This document shows, piece after piece, positions 22,989 through 37,500 of a stretch of DNA of 64,000 nt (its first letter is position 1; the number at the start of each line of letters is the position of its first letter). Made by a program: the position numbers and the translations under genes. The stretch lies in contig CP154955.1 in assembly GCA_039621445.1 (NCBI GenBank), forward strand, positions 60,543,564-60,607,563, given 5' to 3'. The stretch comes from Euglena gracilis (taxonomy: Eukaryota > Euglenida > Euglenophyceae > Euglenales). Below the pieces are notes generated by a model, which was not told the origin of the DNA, did not search any database, and worked only from the letters and a program-made list of their open reading frames with translations.

Positions 22989-25900
22989 CATACATACAAT
23001 TTATATAATATATAATATATATGTACGTATGTATGTATTGTGCATAATTATCATATTTCTGTATATCATTATATAATCAAATCTGTGACATATTTTTGAC
23101 AAAGCAGGGCGGTCCTTCAGGGACGGGATTATTTTTTTCCCTTTAAGAACCGCCCCTTCAGGACCTCCCTGGCCTGAGGGATGGCCAACGGCCGATCTGG
23201 GGGTCGAACGGGCCGAAGGCTGTGAAAAAAACTGGAAAACACATTTTTCTTGGCGTTTTGGGCGGATGGGCGATGGTCCACAGGGTTTCCCACAGATTCG
23301 TGCCAGAAATAATCACGAATGATCACAAACCAGCACAAAAATTTGGGGATTTTCCAAAATCACGAATAATCACGAATTTCCACAAACGACCTGGAACAGT
23401 TTTTGTTCTCAGTGCAGAATGTCTTCTCCTGAGAATGACGCCTCAATCAAGGAGCAATCCTCCTCAAAAGGGAAACAAACGTGGAAACGGGGTGGAAATA
23501 TGACGGCCCAGAAGCGTGCTACTAAGGTGCCATCCCCAACTCTATTGTTTTATCTCTTTTGCTTCATTTCACCTCACTGTGAAGTTATGGAAACCAGAAT
23601 GGGTAAACGATGGGGAAGGCCACATTTTGGCCTTTTGTTTCATTTTTGGCTTTTGTGTTAGTGGGTTGGACAATGTTTCAAGCTTTCAAACCGAAGTGTG
23701 TGAAAGACATTGTGTCAAACCGCTCGCATGACGTTTTGCAATGGCGATGTTCAGCAGCGCTTCTCTGTTCAACATGTGATCTGACCCTTTCTGCCCATCG
23801 ACAGCACCCCATTGCACAGTGCAACACCACACGCTTTGGCAACAACGTCATTCATTGGCGTCACTTTTTGTCTGCAGCTTTCCTCCATGTTTCAGATGCT
23901 TGTCCAATCTAAATGGTCAAAGAGCTTCGTTTTTGATATTTCTGCCATTGGAGGTGATACATAAGTCAGATGAGGAGTGTGCAATTGGTTTCTGGGCAGG
24001 TTTAGCAAAATGCCGGGTGATTTTTTGGGTAGCACGAATAATCACAAATAATCACAAATAATATGAATTATCACAAATAATCACAAATCAGAAAAAAGGG
24101 TCCCGAGCACGAATTTGTGGGAAACCCTGTGGTCCAAGTGCCGGAAATCATCCACCCCGCCCCCCCCTGAAGTGGACCCATTTTCGCCAAATTATGGCCA
24201 TTGCTTTCCCGTGGATTTTTCATTGAATGTTCTGGGACGAGATTTTTTTTTTGCTTAAGGGCCGCTCTGCCCAAAGCATACGGGGTCACAGACCAGTTTT
24301 TTTTTTAACTCAGAACACCCCCCCCCCCCCGGGGTTGTTTTGAGTTGGGGCCGGACGCACGGGGGGGGGTCTCAGGCCGGAGGCCTGGGTATGGGTTGCA
24401 GTGTGAAACGTCGAAATTTTTTTTGGAAATGGCCAAAGACGGCCCGATTTTTGCCCCCCCCCCCCCGATCCATGCACCAGGCTGGGTGGGGGAGGGACTC
24501 CCTCTCCCCCCGGGTGGGGATTTTCCACAGAAGCCTGGCACAGACACCCAGAGTTTGTGGCAAATTGGGGGACCACATGGCAGCAAATGTTTCCCAAACC
24601 CAGAAACCCCCAACAGGCGGTGTGGGTTGCGCACGGCGGCGGCTTGCGGGGGCCGCCTGTCCGCGACCATCGGGCAGCAGAGGCAGGAGCCGGTGGACGT
24701 GCTGCCCGCGCTGACCACTGCCCAGGACGTGCTGGCCGTGCTGGACTCCCCAGTCCTGCTGCAGAAGGTAGGACCCCCCCCCCTAAAGCCCTTTGTGAAC
24801 TTTGTGTGATAAATGTATGACTTTGTGCAATTCCCTAATTGTGTGTGGCAAATGTCTTATTTTGCTGTGCAAATTCCTGGTTTTGAGTGGCAAATGCCGA
24901 AGCTGGGCCAAGTATTGAATGTAAAATGCCTACCTGCCCCCATGTCCAACGAACGCCCTTGCCCAATGAACACGGGGTGTCTGGACCGTTCAGATTGTGA
25001 CCATATCCAATATACACAATAAGTGAACCCCCATGCCCAATAAACATCCCCCGCCCAGACCGTCTAGAGTGTCACCTTGGTGTTCATTGGGCTTGGGGGA
25101 GCGAGGTAATTTGGTGTGCAAGGTCCTATTTTTGGGTGGCAAATGCCATTTGAGATGGTCGGGGTGTCCTGACCCCCCCCCCCAGTTCGGACCCCTCGAT
25201 CCAACGACCTGGTGGCGTTCCCCTCACCGAACCTAACCAACAGTGACCCCACCCCAGTGGGGTTCCCCCATGAGCTTCTGAACCACACCAACAACCCGAT
25301 GGTATTTTGCCCTTTGAACCTCGGGGTGAGTTTGGAAACCTGGCTCTCCTCTTTGGGCTCTTGGGGAGCCCAGCAGCCTCCAGGGCGGTCCAAAAGGAAC
25401 AGGATTTTGTTGTTTTTTTTTGTTGAGGACTGCCCCTTGGTCTAAAGGCTGACCAAAGGGCGGATTGGGACTCAAACGGGTCGAAAATTATCGCCCTCTC
25501 CCCTGTACACCGACCACCCCTATATACCGTCCACCATTGCAGGTAAGGGGGTGCGTACGACCACCCCCCAGGTCGGGGTTGTCGGTGGCTTTGAAAATTG
25601 GGTTGCTTTTGGCACGTGGTCATGCGACCACCCTCTGGTCGGGGGTCGTAGGTGGGGGGTGCATATGACTCCCCTGGGTTAAGGCCTGGCACTGCATTCC
25701 GCTTCTGGCACTTTCTTCGGAGCAACTCCCAATATTGACCCCCCGGTCGGGTGTGGGGGGTGTGGGGGGTGGGGGTAAATGTCTAGTGTAAGCTCCAGTT
25801 TTTGCAACACCTCCAAATGAGGGTTGTGTGATTTTACGTTTAATGATCCAATGCATCCACAAGAGTAACATTTGCAGCAAATTTGACTTGATTCGGAAAG

Positions 25901-27726
25901 GTACTTTGTCTACACCGTCCCAAATGGCGAAACCGCTTCTTTGAGGTATTTTGAGGCTGGAAGTTCTTCCAGGGGAGGGTTTGTCTCCTTCCCCCCATCA
26001 GTGAACCCGGCCCCCCAGCAGTGGGGGTTGATTTAGTGCTGTGGGGTTGATTTCCTGCTGAGCCTGCCCCCTCCCTGGCGCTTGCCAGTTTGGGGTGTCC
26101 TGGGTCCCGCAGGTGAAGCGGGCGCTATTCCAGGCGGTCGACACCACGGAGTCGGGGTTGGTGTCCCGGAAGGAATGCCTGGACGGCATCCCCCAGTGTG
26201 TGCTGCTGGCGGCTGGTCGCGTTCCTGCACTGGAGCTTTGGGGAGGGTCAGCGTCAGTGTTAGGGGCAGGAGCAGGGTCAAGGTGGTTTTTGTGAGACGG
26301 GATTGCTTCTCCTGATTTGATTTGCTGAGAAAGGAGCACCGGGTAGGCAACAAAGTTAATAGTTAAGATTCCATTGAAGTGGCGTGTTGGGTTTCATCTG
26401 GAAAAGTTTGAAACAGTTCGAAGCGGCACGATTGGTTGTTTAAGCGTTGAGTTTGGGAGTTGACAAAATTAGCCTTTGGCAATGGTATTTTGGGGACGGG
26501 GTTTCTGCATTCTTTTCTTTAATGGGTGGGGGGATTGTGCGGGGGGGGGGTATGTTTGTCTTGCAAAAAAATTGGATTGATTTAGGAAGAGTGGTCATGG
26601 GAGGGGGCGGAAGCTTCGCCACCCCCCAATCCACCTCGCCACCTGCCATTCGCCCCGTCAGGTGCGACCCCTTCGGGACGTTCACGTCGCAGGAGCTCAT
26701 CCGGCACTACAACGCCTGTGACCCCGAGAAGTCAGGCTTCCTGTTCGAGGAGGAGTTCGAGGTGTTGGCAGAGCGCCTGCTGCGGGTGTGGACATTGCGC
26801 TGCCTTCCGGAGAAATATGTTTCCTTGTGCCAAAGAACATTATTATTTTCTCAAGAACTACATTGGTTTTTTATCCATAATTTTTTGATTATTTGTTTAA
26901 TCCGTAGATTTGGACACAAGGTGTCACAAATGAGAGGAAAATCAAGCATACGAGGGTTCCAGTTAGTTCCACTTCGCTGGGTTGAGAGGAGGTGTCCAAA
27001 TATTCTTTTGGCAGATGGGTGGCTGCGGATGTGACCGTGGCTGTGATATGTGCATGTTTGGTTTGGGTGTGGTAACCCCCCCAAATAGTATTGCACCCGC
27101 AGCTCTATTGGACGGCCCCCTCCGGCGGCGGGGGGTGCAGCACTATTTGGACCCGCAGCACTATTGGACTGGGTGCCTCTTAGTCCCGGCCTGTCACCAC
27201 AGGCACCCTTTTTGTCTGCTCAATGCCCTTCTCTGAGGCTGGTGAGATTGTGTGGTTCATCTTCGGACGACTTCTCTGAGTTGTTCGGGTGGGAATTTGC
27301 CCCCTTTCCCCTCTCTGCGGATTAAAAAAAGTGCCTGCAGTAACCCCCCCAAATAACCCCCCCCCCCCGGCTGCACCAGCTTCTACGCATTTCACATTGC
27401 TGTGATTTGGGGGGGGGTGCAGCACTATTGGACGCTCGCTTCATCCGGCGGGGGGCGCAGCACTATTTGGACCCGCAGCTCTATTGGCCCCGCAGCACTA
27501 TTAGGGGGGGGTTATGTATTTGTTCCAACGCACACAGGCACGTAGGTGCGCTCTCGCGCACGCACACATACACATGCGCGCACGCACACACTTACACATG
27601 CATACACAAGGTGCGAGAGAAAGTCCCTCTTTCTCTCAAACACACAGACAGCGTGAGAGACTCACGTACTTTATACATGCTGCACACATGCGCACGATTG
27701 TGTGCGCAGACACGCACACACACACA

Positions 27727-27771
<45 letters not shown>

Positions 27772-27914
27772 GCACACACTTACACATGCATACACAAGGT
27801 GCGAGAGAAAGTCCCTCTTTCTCTCAAACACACAGACAGCGTGAGAGACTCACGTACTTTATACATGCTGCACACATGCGCACGATTGTGTGCGCAGACA
27901 CGCACACACACACA

Positions 27915-27951
<37 letters not shown>

Positions 27952-28039
27952 GCACACACACGCACACGCACACACACACACAAGCACACACACACACACA
28001 CACAATCACACACACCACACACCCACACCCACACACACC

Positions 28040-28083
<44 letters not shown>

Positions 28084-28123
28084 CACGTGCGCGCACACGC
28101 ACACCCACCCACCCACCCACCCA

Positions 28124-28155
<32 letters not shown>

Positions 28156-28161
28156 CACACG

Positions 28162-28192
<31 letters not shown>

Positions 28193-28240
28193 ACGCACAC
28201 GCACACGCACACGCACACGCACACGCACACGCACACGCAC

Positions 28241-28322
<82 letters not shown>

Positions 28323-28324
28323 GC

Positions 28325-28365
<41 letters not shown>

Positions 28366-28366
28366 T

Positions 28367-28453
<87 letters not shown>

Positions 28454-28466
28454 ACACCACACACAC

Positions 28467-28508
<42 letters not shown>

Positions 28509-31500
28509 ACCCTGACACGGGGAGCTGGAGCACATCACGGGGGGGGCGGACGGCGGCCGCCAGGACTCGACCTACTCAGCGGCGGCCGCCCCCGCCAGCC
28601 GCAAGAGCTCTGCCCTGGCCCTCCGCCGCCAACCGTCACGCGACTGGGGCTTGGCCAACCCGACAGTGGGTGCTGTTGACTCGCTCCACACATGGCACAA
28701 ACCGGGGTGGGGGTTGGGCAGACATTCATTCGTGTGGCACGCCATGCGACCAGGGAGTGGTAGGGTGGTAGGCAATGAGTGGTGGGTAGGGGTCCCGGCC
28801 CGTGTCATGTCTCACGCCCCAAATATGGAAGATCCGTGATTCCGGGAGGGTGCCTGAGAGGTGTAATGGCTGAAACTGAGTTGCGTTCTCACACACAGTT
28901 AACTGAATGGTTTCTCCCCCCCTGTTGGGAAACGGACCCAGCTGGTCCCAGCATTTTGGTTACCTTAGCAGCCTCTGAGAAGCCTCCGCGGAGGCTGGTT
29001 ACCTTGAGCCTCCAGGGAGGCTGGTTACCTTAGCCTCCGAGGAGGCTCCACGCAGGGGGGGGGAAGTGCAATTTGCATAATTTGCATTTTTTGCATAATC
29101 AGGGTTTTCCGAAATTTGCATTTTTTTGCATTTTTTTGCATTTTTTTGCATAAAATATTTTGCGCTGGAAAAAATTTTTGTAGTTGGTCGCCATATGTTT
29201 GCATTTTTTTGCAGTTTTTGCATTTTTTTTGCAGTTTTTTGCATAAAATGTTTTGCCTTTGAAAAAAATTTTGTAGTTGGTCGCCATATGTCACGTTTTG
29301 TCTCTGGTCCCTCTGCAGTTGCCTGGGGTCTTTTGGGTCTCAGTGCTTGCCATTGCTTTCTGGGAGGCCTTCTTTGTGAATCATTGACAGGTACACCGGC
29401 ATTGTCACATGTTTACTGATTTTAGGCAGCAAAACTCTGTTATATTCCAACCTTTTCTCAGGGGTTTTATGCAAGTTGCTTTTTTTTGCATTTTTTTTTA
29501 CATTTTTTTGCATTTTTTTGCATTTTTTTGCATTTTTTTGACTTGCATAATTTGAAGGGCCAAGTTGCATTCCCCCCCCTGCTCCACGCAGGCTGGTTAC
29601 TATGGAGCCTCCTCGGAGGCTCCACGGAGGCAACCACTGTTGTACGCGGGCCACGCCTTAAAAAAATGAAAAAATATTTTACGGGTTGAACCCAACCATC
29701 CCCTCCACATCCCTCCCCACTGCCCCCACACTAATGCCCAAAGGAAGAGGATTTTTACTTTATTTTTTTCACCCACAACTCCACAAAGAAACATTTCCCC
29801 CATTTTTGCCACATATCCCTGAAAAAATTTAAATTCTGTTTAGACTACATATCCGCCTGATGTGGTACAGACCGTTCACCTGTTTGCCATTTACACCATG
29901 TCCGCCAAACTTGTTCGAAACCATGTATCCATTTGCCTCAAAAACAACATGTCCGCCTAATTTTGCTTTTTCTGTTTACCCGTTTGCTATTTATGCCATG
30001 TCCACCAAACTTTGTCGTTATTGGGGAGCGGGGGGGAGGGGGTGAGGGGTAGGGGGAAAGGGGGGGGGGGGGGTGGGGTGGGGTGGGGGGGGGGGAGGGG
30101 GGGGGGAGGGAGCCGCATTTATTGATACTTTATTTACATTTATTGATATGGTTCACCTTGTGGAAGATGCAGTACAATCCGGGATCAAAAGTTGGGACAA
30201 ATCTTTGTGGGATCACAATTTTGGGTACAATTCTGGCCTCTGGACAATTTTGGTGCAATTCTGGCTGAATAAATTCATTTTTGGTTTCGTTTTAAGCTCT
30301 ATGCTGCCTCCCAAGGTCCGTGAATTTTTTTGTATCCTCTGTGCAAATGGGCAGCAGGTTCTCACTTGTTCGGAAGCGGATGATCTGCAACTGAGTTCAC
30401 TCGACATCATGTTTGTCTTTATAACGCAAAAAAAACAAATTCCCGTTGATTTCCAAGTTCAAACATGCTCTGGCAAAGCTGGTTACTTTAGCCTCCGAGG
30501 AGCCTCCGAGGAGCCTCCGCGGAGGCTGGTTACCTTGAGCCTCCTCAGAGGCAACCTAAAACTTTGGATTCCACTTTTGCGGTAGACCCGACCCAGCCTT
30601 TTGCTTTTGAAAGACACAGAACACCATCATCGAAACAAAAACAGAACAGAGACAAACCTTCACCCCTGGAACTGCCTGCCAGAAGGTCGGCCCTGCGGTG
30701 CCCACAAAGCCCCACAACAGACCTGCCAACCTCCCTGGAGCACGTCCCTGCGACACCGGTGGCCTCAGCCGGCCACAGCCCATCACAATGCAAGGTCTGT
30801 GAGAAGAAATGGCGCCGACATCCTCTCATTTTGCCCAGTTCCACCCAAAATTTTCTCAAAGCAGGCAAAAAACCACAGCACATCGTGTGGGGGAATGGAG
30901 GAAGGCCCATTTTTTGATTTTACATTACAAACCTTTAAAAGAATGTGTGTATACATCAGGGATTTTTTTAAGTTTGGACCCCGGGGGGGGGACGGGGGGG
31001 GTAGGGTGGGTGGGTCCGGCCGAGCCCCCCCCCCCCGGGGGGCTCCCCCGGAAGGGGGTGGGATATACTTTTCTGCGCCGCAGGCGCCGAAAAAATTCTA
31101 ATTTTAGAACTTTTTGCGATTTTTCGGCCATTTTTTGTGGGCCCCCGGGCCCCCCCCCCCCCCCCCCCGGGGGGGGGCCCCCCAGGGGGGGGGGGGGGTG
31201 GGGGGGACCCCCCCTCCCCCCGGTCTTAAAGAAACCCCTGGTATATCATATATGTATATATATAGACCTGTAGAATAATATATGCCTATTTTCTCAGTTA
31301 CGTTGGATACTCACCATTTTGTACCACCACCCCCTCCCTTGTTCAAGACCCCCCGTGCCAATGGCACTTTTCCGGAACACCGCCGAGGCTTTTTATTGAA
31401 GTACAGCGGCGTTGACACACTGTGTCGTTGACGACCCGGCCGAAGCTTATTGAAGCCAAATTTAGGAGCCCCCTCCCCCTGACGGCGCCAGGGGATGGTG

Positions 31501-34500
31501 AAAAGGGTCCCTTAAAAGCCCAATTTCACACACAAAAATGATGAATATATCAATATTTAGACATTATTGAAACACCAAAAATATGGGAAGTTTAATTAAC
31601 ACCAATTCACACATGGCATAAAGTGGGGAATATTTTGCTGCTTCAGGGAACCCGGAAAATGATGATTTTTGGGGGAGCCTCGGTCAATCCGAAGAAGAAA
31701 TCCAAAATAAACACGCGACCCCCCCAAATTAACACCCAGCAACAGACCCAAGAATAAGACCCAGGTCTTATTTGGGGTGGGGTTAGTTCCAAAGCCGGCT
31801 CCTCTGCTGCGCTGTTCACAGCCGTCGCTGTGGCTGGGCTTCTCCGCCGTCAAGGCCCGCGCCCGACCGGCGCTGTACGTGAGCCACGTGGTGGAGGGCA
31901 GCGCCGCCCACCGCCTCGGGGTGGAGGACGGCGACGAGCTGCTGGCTCTGACCGGGTGAGTGCGTGCGCTCTGTGCATCGTGCGCCAGAGAAGGTTGCGT
32001 AAATCGATGTGCCTTTTGGTAAATGGGTGTGCCTCCATTTGTACTGCGATGCAGTGTGATGTGACGTGCATGACTCAACGGTCCCTTTGCTGCACACTTT
32101 TTGGACAGAGAGAGCTTTGCTGTTTCGATCGCTTTTGTTTATTGTATTTGTTGTCCTTGTGCATTTTTTATTCTTTGTTTTTGTTAGTCGTGCTTCTTTG
32201 GCACGTCGTTCATGTTTTCACAGTCATTTTTTCTGTATTCCCCCTGTCCATGGCACAGCTTGTCCATGACCCCCCATGTCAACTGCATTTTTCCTGTACC
32301 TAAAATGCCCCCGCCCCCTAATAGAAGCACGCGGACTGCTGCCTCCGGCGGCGGGGGGTGCGCTTCTATTTGGACCCTACCTTTTCGATTTTTGTTGATT
32401 AGCTTTAGAAATCCCATCAAAATGTGTGCTTGTAGCGGAGCTCTGCCTTCAGCGGGGGGGGTGCACTTTTATTTGGACCTTCGCTTGTAGCAGCCCTGTG
32501 CTTCTATTGGGGGGGGTTACGTCTGTGGTATGCCCTGGGTGCCTCCATTTTTTCCATGATCATTTGCAACTGGCTCAGGTTTTCCAGCTTCATTATTCAC
32601 CCATGCATCTCTGGCCCTTCCCCAGTGCATGCTGCGTTTGCGAAAAGAACTCGTTTTTACAAGTTTGAATGAATGTGTTTTTGTTACAGGGCTGACAGCC
32701 AGACTGTGGCCAAGATTGACACCCTGCAGGTGTATTATGAGGCGTTCGAGGAGTTTGTGGAGACTGGAGCTGGTCTCAAGGTGTTCTCTCATAATGAGGA
32801 ATTTTATTTGTCTTCCCACCCCTTTTGTTACTAATTTGGTTCATATGCAAAACTGTCAGGCAAATGTGTGCAAAACAAAGCTGTGGGAGGTTGTCCAAAT
32901 ATTGCTTTTTGTGCTTGGCTCCACAGGGTCAGAGCAATATTGGCTTCTTTCCTGAAAGCGAAACGTTCACAGTGGCCAAAATGCCTGGGTCGGCAGAACT
33001 GACCCCCCCCCCCCCAGGGGTGTGCCTGCTATGGGCACCCATTGCACAAGACACCCCCCCCCCTGGGGTTGGTAAAAGAAGCCTGATCGTGACAACCATT
33101 GTACAGGAGGGGATTAATTGGGCCTAAATATTGGGGGACAAGCCTCCGCAGCCGTGTCTGGTGGTCCCCCCAACAACCCACAGCCCCAGGAGGGGATGAG
33201 ACACAAGGTCCTGCAATACGCACCTCCTTGAAAAGAAACCTGGTCACGATTTCCTCCACCTGGCAATGGGACCTCTGGATTATTAGTCTGGTTGTGATCC
33301 GTGATGTATGCAGGTCAAGATTTGGAAGCCGAGCGCAGGAGCCCCGAAGCCCAGCCAATCTGCCAAATTTACCACGCCCACAGGGTTCCATCTCGATGCA
33401 GCTGAAAAATAACCCCAGAAGATCCAACACCACTGTAGCAGTAGGGGAAACGTCCGTTTCTATGCATTGAATGGAAGGTTCTCTCCACGCAATATAAAAT
33501 CAGCAAGGCTGATTTGGTGGTGTGGGAGAAAAGGAAACGAGGGACCTGCTTTCATTTGTGCTTTTGTGGCAGCTCAGCGTTTCCAGTATTTCTCTCCCAA
33601 GAAAGACAGTGTTCCAAAAGCGTTCTTGGATTCTGGTGCAGCAACCTTCCCCAGTGTGACAACAGAAGCTTGCCCCCCCCCTGAGTGTGTGTGGATGTGT
33701 GTGTTGGGTTGGGTTGGGTTGGTTGGGTTGTGTGTGTGTGTGTGTGTGTTGCTTGTTGTTGTTTGCGGGTCGGGGTGTGGGTGTATGGGTGGGTGGGTGG
33801 GTGGGTGTGTGGGCCCTTGGCTGCCGTCAGTGCTGGACCTGATGGTGGGCCCTCAGCCGTCGCCCCGCACCACACCGGCCGTCGTGCGCGGCGCAGAGGA
33901 CCTGCAGGCGCTGGTGGGCGACGCCGCGGCCCTGCGTCGCGCCTGCGGGGCCGTGTGCTGCGGTTTGGTGTGCGGGGACGGGCTGCCGAACGTTAGGAAG
34001 TGGCCGGTGCCCAGAGCTGGGGGCTTGGGGGGGGGCTTACGTCCAGCAATCACAGAATTCGATGAAAACGAGCCCCACCATTTCAAATAATGTACCCCAA
34101 CCACTCAATACCCTGGTTGTCCAATCTCAGCTGTATTCCATTCATTTGTAACAAAATTCATGTGTAAACTCAAACACATAAATTCAAGTTTTGCGTGTCT
34201 GAGGGAGGGGACTTGTTTAGACACAAATTCCAAATGTAAAAAAATGATCACAAAGCATTTCACCGGTTCCTCCAGGCGCCTTTTTGCCCTTTTGCAATTT
34301 CGGGCTCTTTGCACAATAAATGACTACGAGGTCATTTGCATTTGATGAAAACCTGTCAGCAACGTGTTGCGGTGTGCGACAGCTCCATTACAGCACACGT
34401 TCAGGAAACCAGGTCTGCATACGTGCAGATGAGGACGGATTAGATCCTGGCTGGGAAAAACGACAGAATAAGTCACTCTTTCTCCCCCATCCCCCCCCCC

Positions 34501-37500
34501 TGCAGTCCCCATCCCCCTTGCTGGGGTTCAGGTGGACCGGCTGCGCTGTGGCGTGGCCAGCCCCACAGACCTCAGTGCTGGGCTGCGGCGGTGGCTGCCG
34601 GCAGACTGCATGGCGCTGCTGTCGGAGGACGTGCTGGTGGCCGCCTGGGGCCGGTACGACGATCAGGCCGACGGCTATCTGCCGGTGTGCACATGCGTGC
34701 GTGAGTGCATGCGCTCGCGCGTGTGTATGTGTGTGTATGTGTGTATGTGAAAAAAATGCGTGCTTGCATGTTTTGTGTGCCTTGTTCCAAAGTTTCAATT
34801 GATATTCTATGCTACGATATTATGAGTGTGTAATTGGTGTGGCTGTGTTTTTTTTTTTGAGGGGTTTCCTTGAGTGAGTTCTTGTGTGGCATTGTATGCA
34901 CCTGTCCTCTGCAATTGTGTCTGGCCTCAGATCCCACCTGCCCCAACGCCATGTTCACGCCCAAGGTCCGCCCCGGGATTTGGGAGGCGGGAAGCGTGGT
35001 CGCAAGGGACCCAAACACAACCCAGCCTGCCGGAGGTGGGGCGGCAAAGCGACCCCGCCCCCCCCCCGCACAATGCGCCGGAAGTCCAGAAAGGCGAAGC
35101 GGCCGATGATGGCTGCTCGTTTATGGCCAAAATTCCTCCGCCAGGGTAGGCACCGGAGCGCACTCCTACCCCCCCCCCCATTGGTTTTCCGAAAACCACT
35201 GTACGCCACGCCCCCGACGTTCCCCAACGCTGCAGGTGGACCGGGTGGAGGCGGTGCTCGATGCGCTGCTTCGGCTGCTGGTGCAGTACACCGCTACCCT
35301 GAACACCCAACAGCCGTGCGAGGTGCCCCACCCCCGGGCCCTGAACTGCTGTTTGTTGGCATTGTCCAGAGCACCCCTGCCTGTCAAGTCACCATAAATG
35401 TGCGAGTGTGTGTGTTGTGTCATGCTCTTGCGTGCGGGTGCATCTGTGTGTTGTGTGTGTGGCTTGTGTGTGTGTGTGTGTGTGTGTGTTGTGTGTGTGT
35501 GTGTGTGTATTGTGTGTGTGTTATGTGTGTGTGTGTATTATGTGTGTGTTATGTGTGTGCGTTGTGTGTGTGTGTGTGTGTGTTGTGTGTGTGTGGCCAG
35601 AATTTTTTTTGTACCACTCGAAACTGAAGGGCCCCGGAAATTTTCGGTCTGGGACAGTGAAAAGGTTGGAAACCGGACCGAAATTGTTGGAAAAGTCCAG
35701 ATTTTTCTTTGAAAATACATCAAAAATGCTCCTTTTTAAAAAAAAAATTGAAATTTTTTTCTTAGTGTAGAAAAAACCAAGAACAAAACAAAAAGGCAAA
35801 TGCGATGTGGTGATTGAAAGGATTTCTGCATTTCAAGCGCTTTGGGTGCTGGAAGAAACTTCGAAAGAGCATGCATGGCAGGTCATTGTACAAAATTCGA
35901 CCCCATTGCAATTTTTGAAGCCAAAAACAATCTTTCGACCAGGCTTTTGCCCTATTTCTCCCCACTGACTTTGACACATTCGATGATAATCTTCCATTGC
36001 TGGGCTCGCGTGCCGTTGGTTTCAGGCTGGACAAGAATTCGAATTCCTCAGGAGAGGCTTGGGGTTGGATCGGACAAAATCAGAGTCAAAATTTTCGGTT
36101 CTGTTTGGTTTGAGAGGCATAATGGACCATCCAGAAACAATTTTTCTCTTCAAATCGACGACCTGAGGGTTCCAGGGAGTAACAATAGTGTGAAATTAGG
36201 GTTTGCTTGTGACAAGAAATAAAAGTACCGTGCAGCGTGGCTGTATTTGGCAGTCATCATTAGTCGTCTGGTGAAAAGATCTTTCGATTGAGGGGGGTTC
36301 TTTACCTGAACGGTTGACACAGCCAGAGATACGCTCGCGATCGTCGGAATTTGCCGAAATTCAAAGTCGCATAAAATGGTAGTTTAGTGGTTGGCAATTG
36401 GTCCTGGGGGTGTCTTTTGACCGAAGGTGGTAACGCCGGTTTTGTCATGAGCCCGGTGACCCTTAAAACGCCGGTTTAAAAAAGTGGTGGGAGACGCCGG
36501 TTCATCGGTCGTGATCCCGGCGTCCAGACGCCAATTCTGTCCGAAGGACAGAACTGGCGTCTGGACGCCGGGTTCACGACCGATGAACAGCGTCCCTCAC
36601 CCCTTTCTGATACAGACAGCCAGCCAGCCAAGCAAGGCAGCACCCTTTTTCTCTATATAAACGAGATGGGGATGGGACGGGGTTTTACTTTCCTTTTTCC
36701 TTTCTTTCCCCCCCTTTCCCCCCCTTTTTTTTCAACTGAGGACCGCCCTTTAGGGACGAATGGCCAACGGCCGGTCTGGGGCTCGAACGGGGTCGAAAAT
36801 TTAAAAGTTTTCAAAACACATTTTTGGGCGATGGGCCAGGATGCCAGGGATCACTCCCCCCCCCAACGTTGACATATCGGATGTCCGATGTCGGCATGAA
36901 ACTTGGCGATTTTTTCGGTTATTTTTTCGAAGGATTTTTTTTGCTGAAAGTTCTGGGACAGGAATTGTAAAGTGACCGCCCTTGGGGTGCATGCCCATAG
37001 CTGGCACGCCCCCTTGGGGGTGGTGGTTTTGGGTCTTGGCTGTCTGGAAGACTTCCTTGGAAATGTTCCATCTGTGATGCCCAAAAAAATTCCAGAATTT
37101 TATTGGCAGATTTTTTAGGACCCCCCCCCCAAATTTGAAGCGCTTTCTTGACTTGAAAACCACTTTAAGACTAGCCTTACCACCAACCCAGCAGGATTCG
37201 GGTTGTTTTTTTTTTGCAGGTTTCATATGCCAGCTGGGTCCTGCCTGGCAGCTGGCAGGCCACCCTTGGGGGGCACATTGTACACAAGAGTTTGGCTAAG
37301 ACGCAGTAATAGTCAAGAGGAGAACATGCCTTTGATGCACTAATCGAATGCAAGGAAACTGTCAGCTTTGCGCCCTTTAAGATCTGGGAGAGTAAATTTC
37401 CCCCTTTCCTCACAGTTGTATGTTTGCCGCACGGTGTTTCGCTCCCTCATAGGTTTCCACCTCCAAGTACCGGGTCCCAGTGGACACTCACGCTGTGTAC

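Noticed and set aside
27514-28679. Open frames of over 300 codons encoding His-Thr or Cys-Val polymers on both strands
   Set aside because: They are translations of the CA/CGCA microsatellite, open in all frames, with no splice or start context.
33467-34090. 207-codon plus-strand open frame
   Set aside because: Only the 33831-33952 portion is coding; the rest reads through GT/GGGT microsatellite and intron sequence.
36601-36640. Attachment site or origin near the 102-bp palindrome
   Set aside because: A palindrome alone is not evidence for an origin, and no associated replication or recombination gene is present.
36750-36805. tRNA gene suggested by GGGGCTCGAACGGGG
   Set aside because: No cloverleaf, acceptor stem or A box can be built; it is part of a dispersed repeat.
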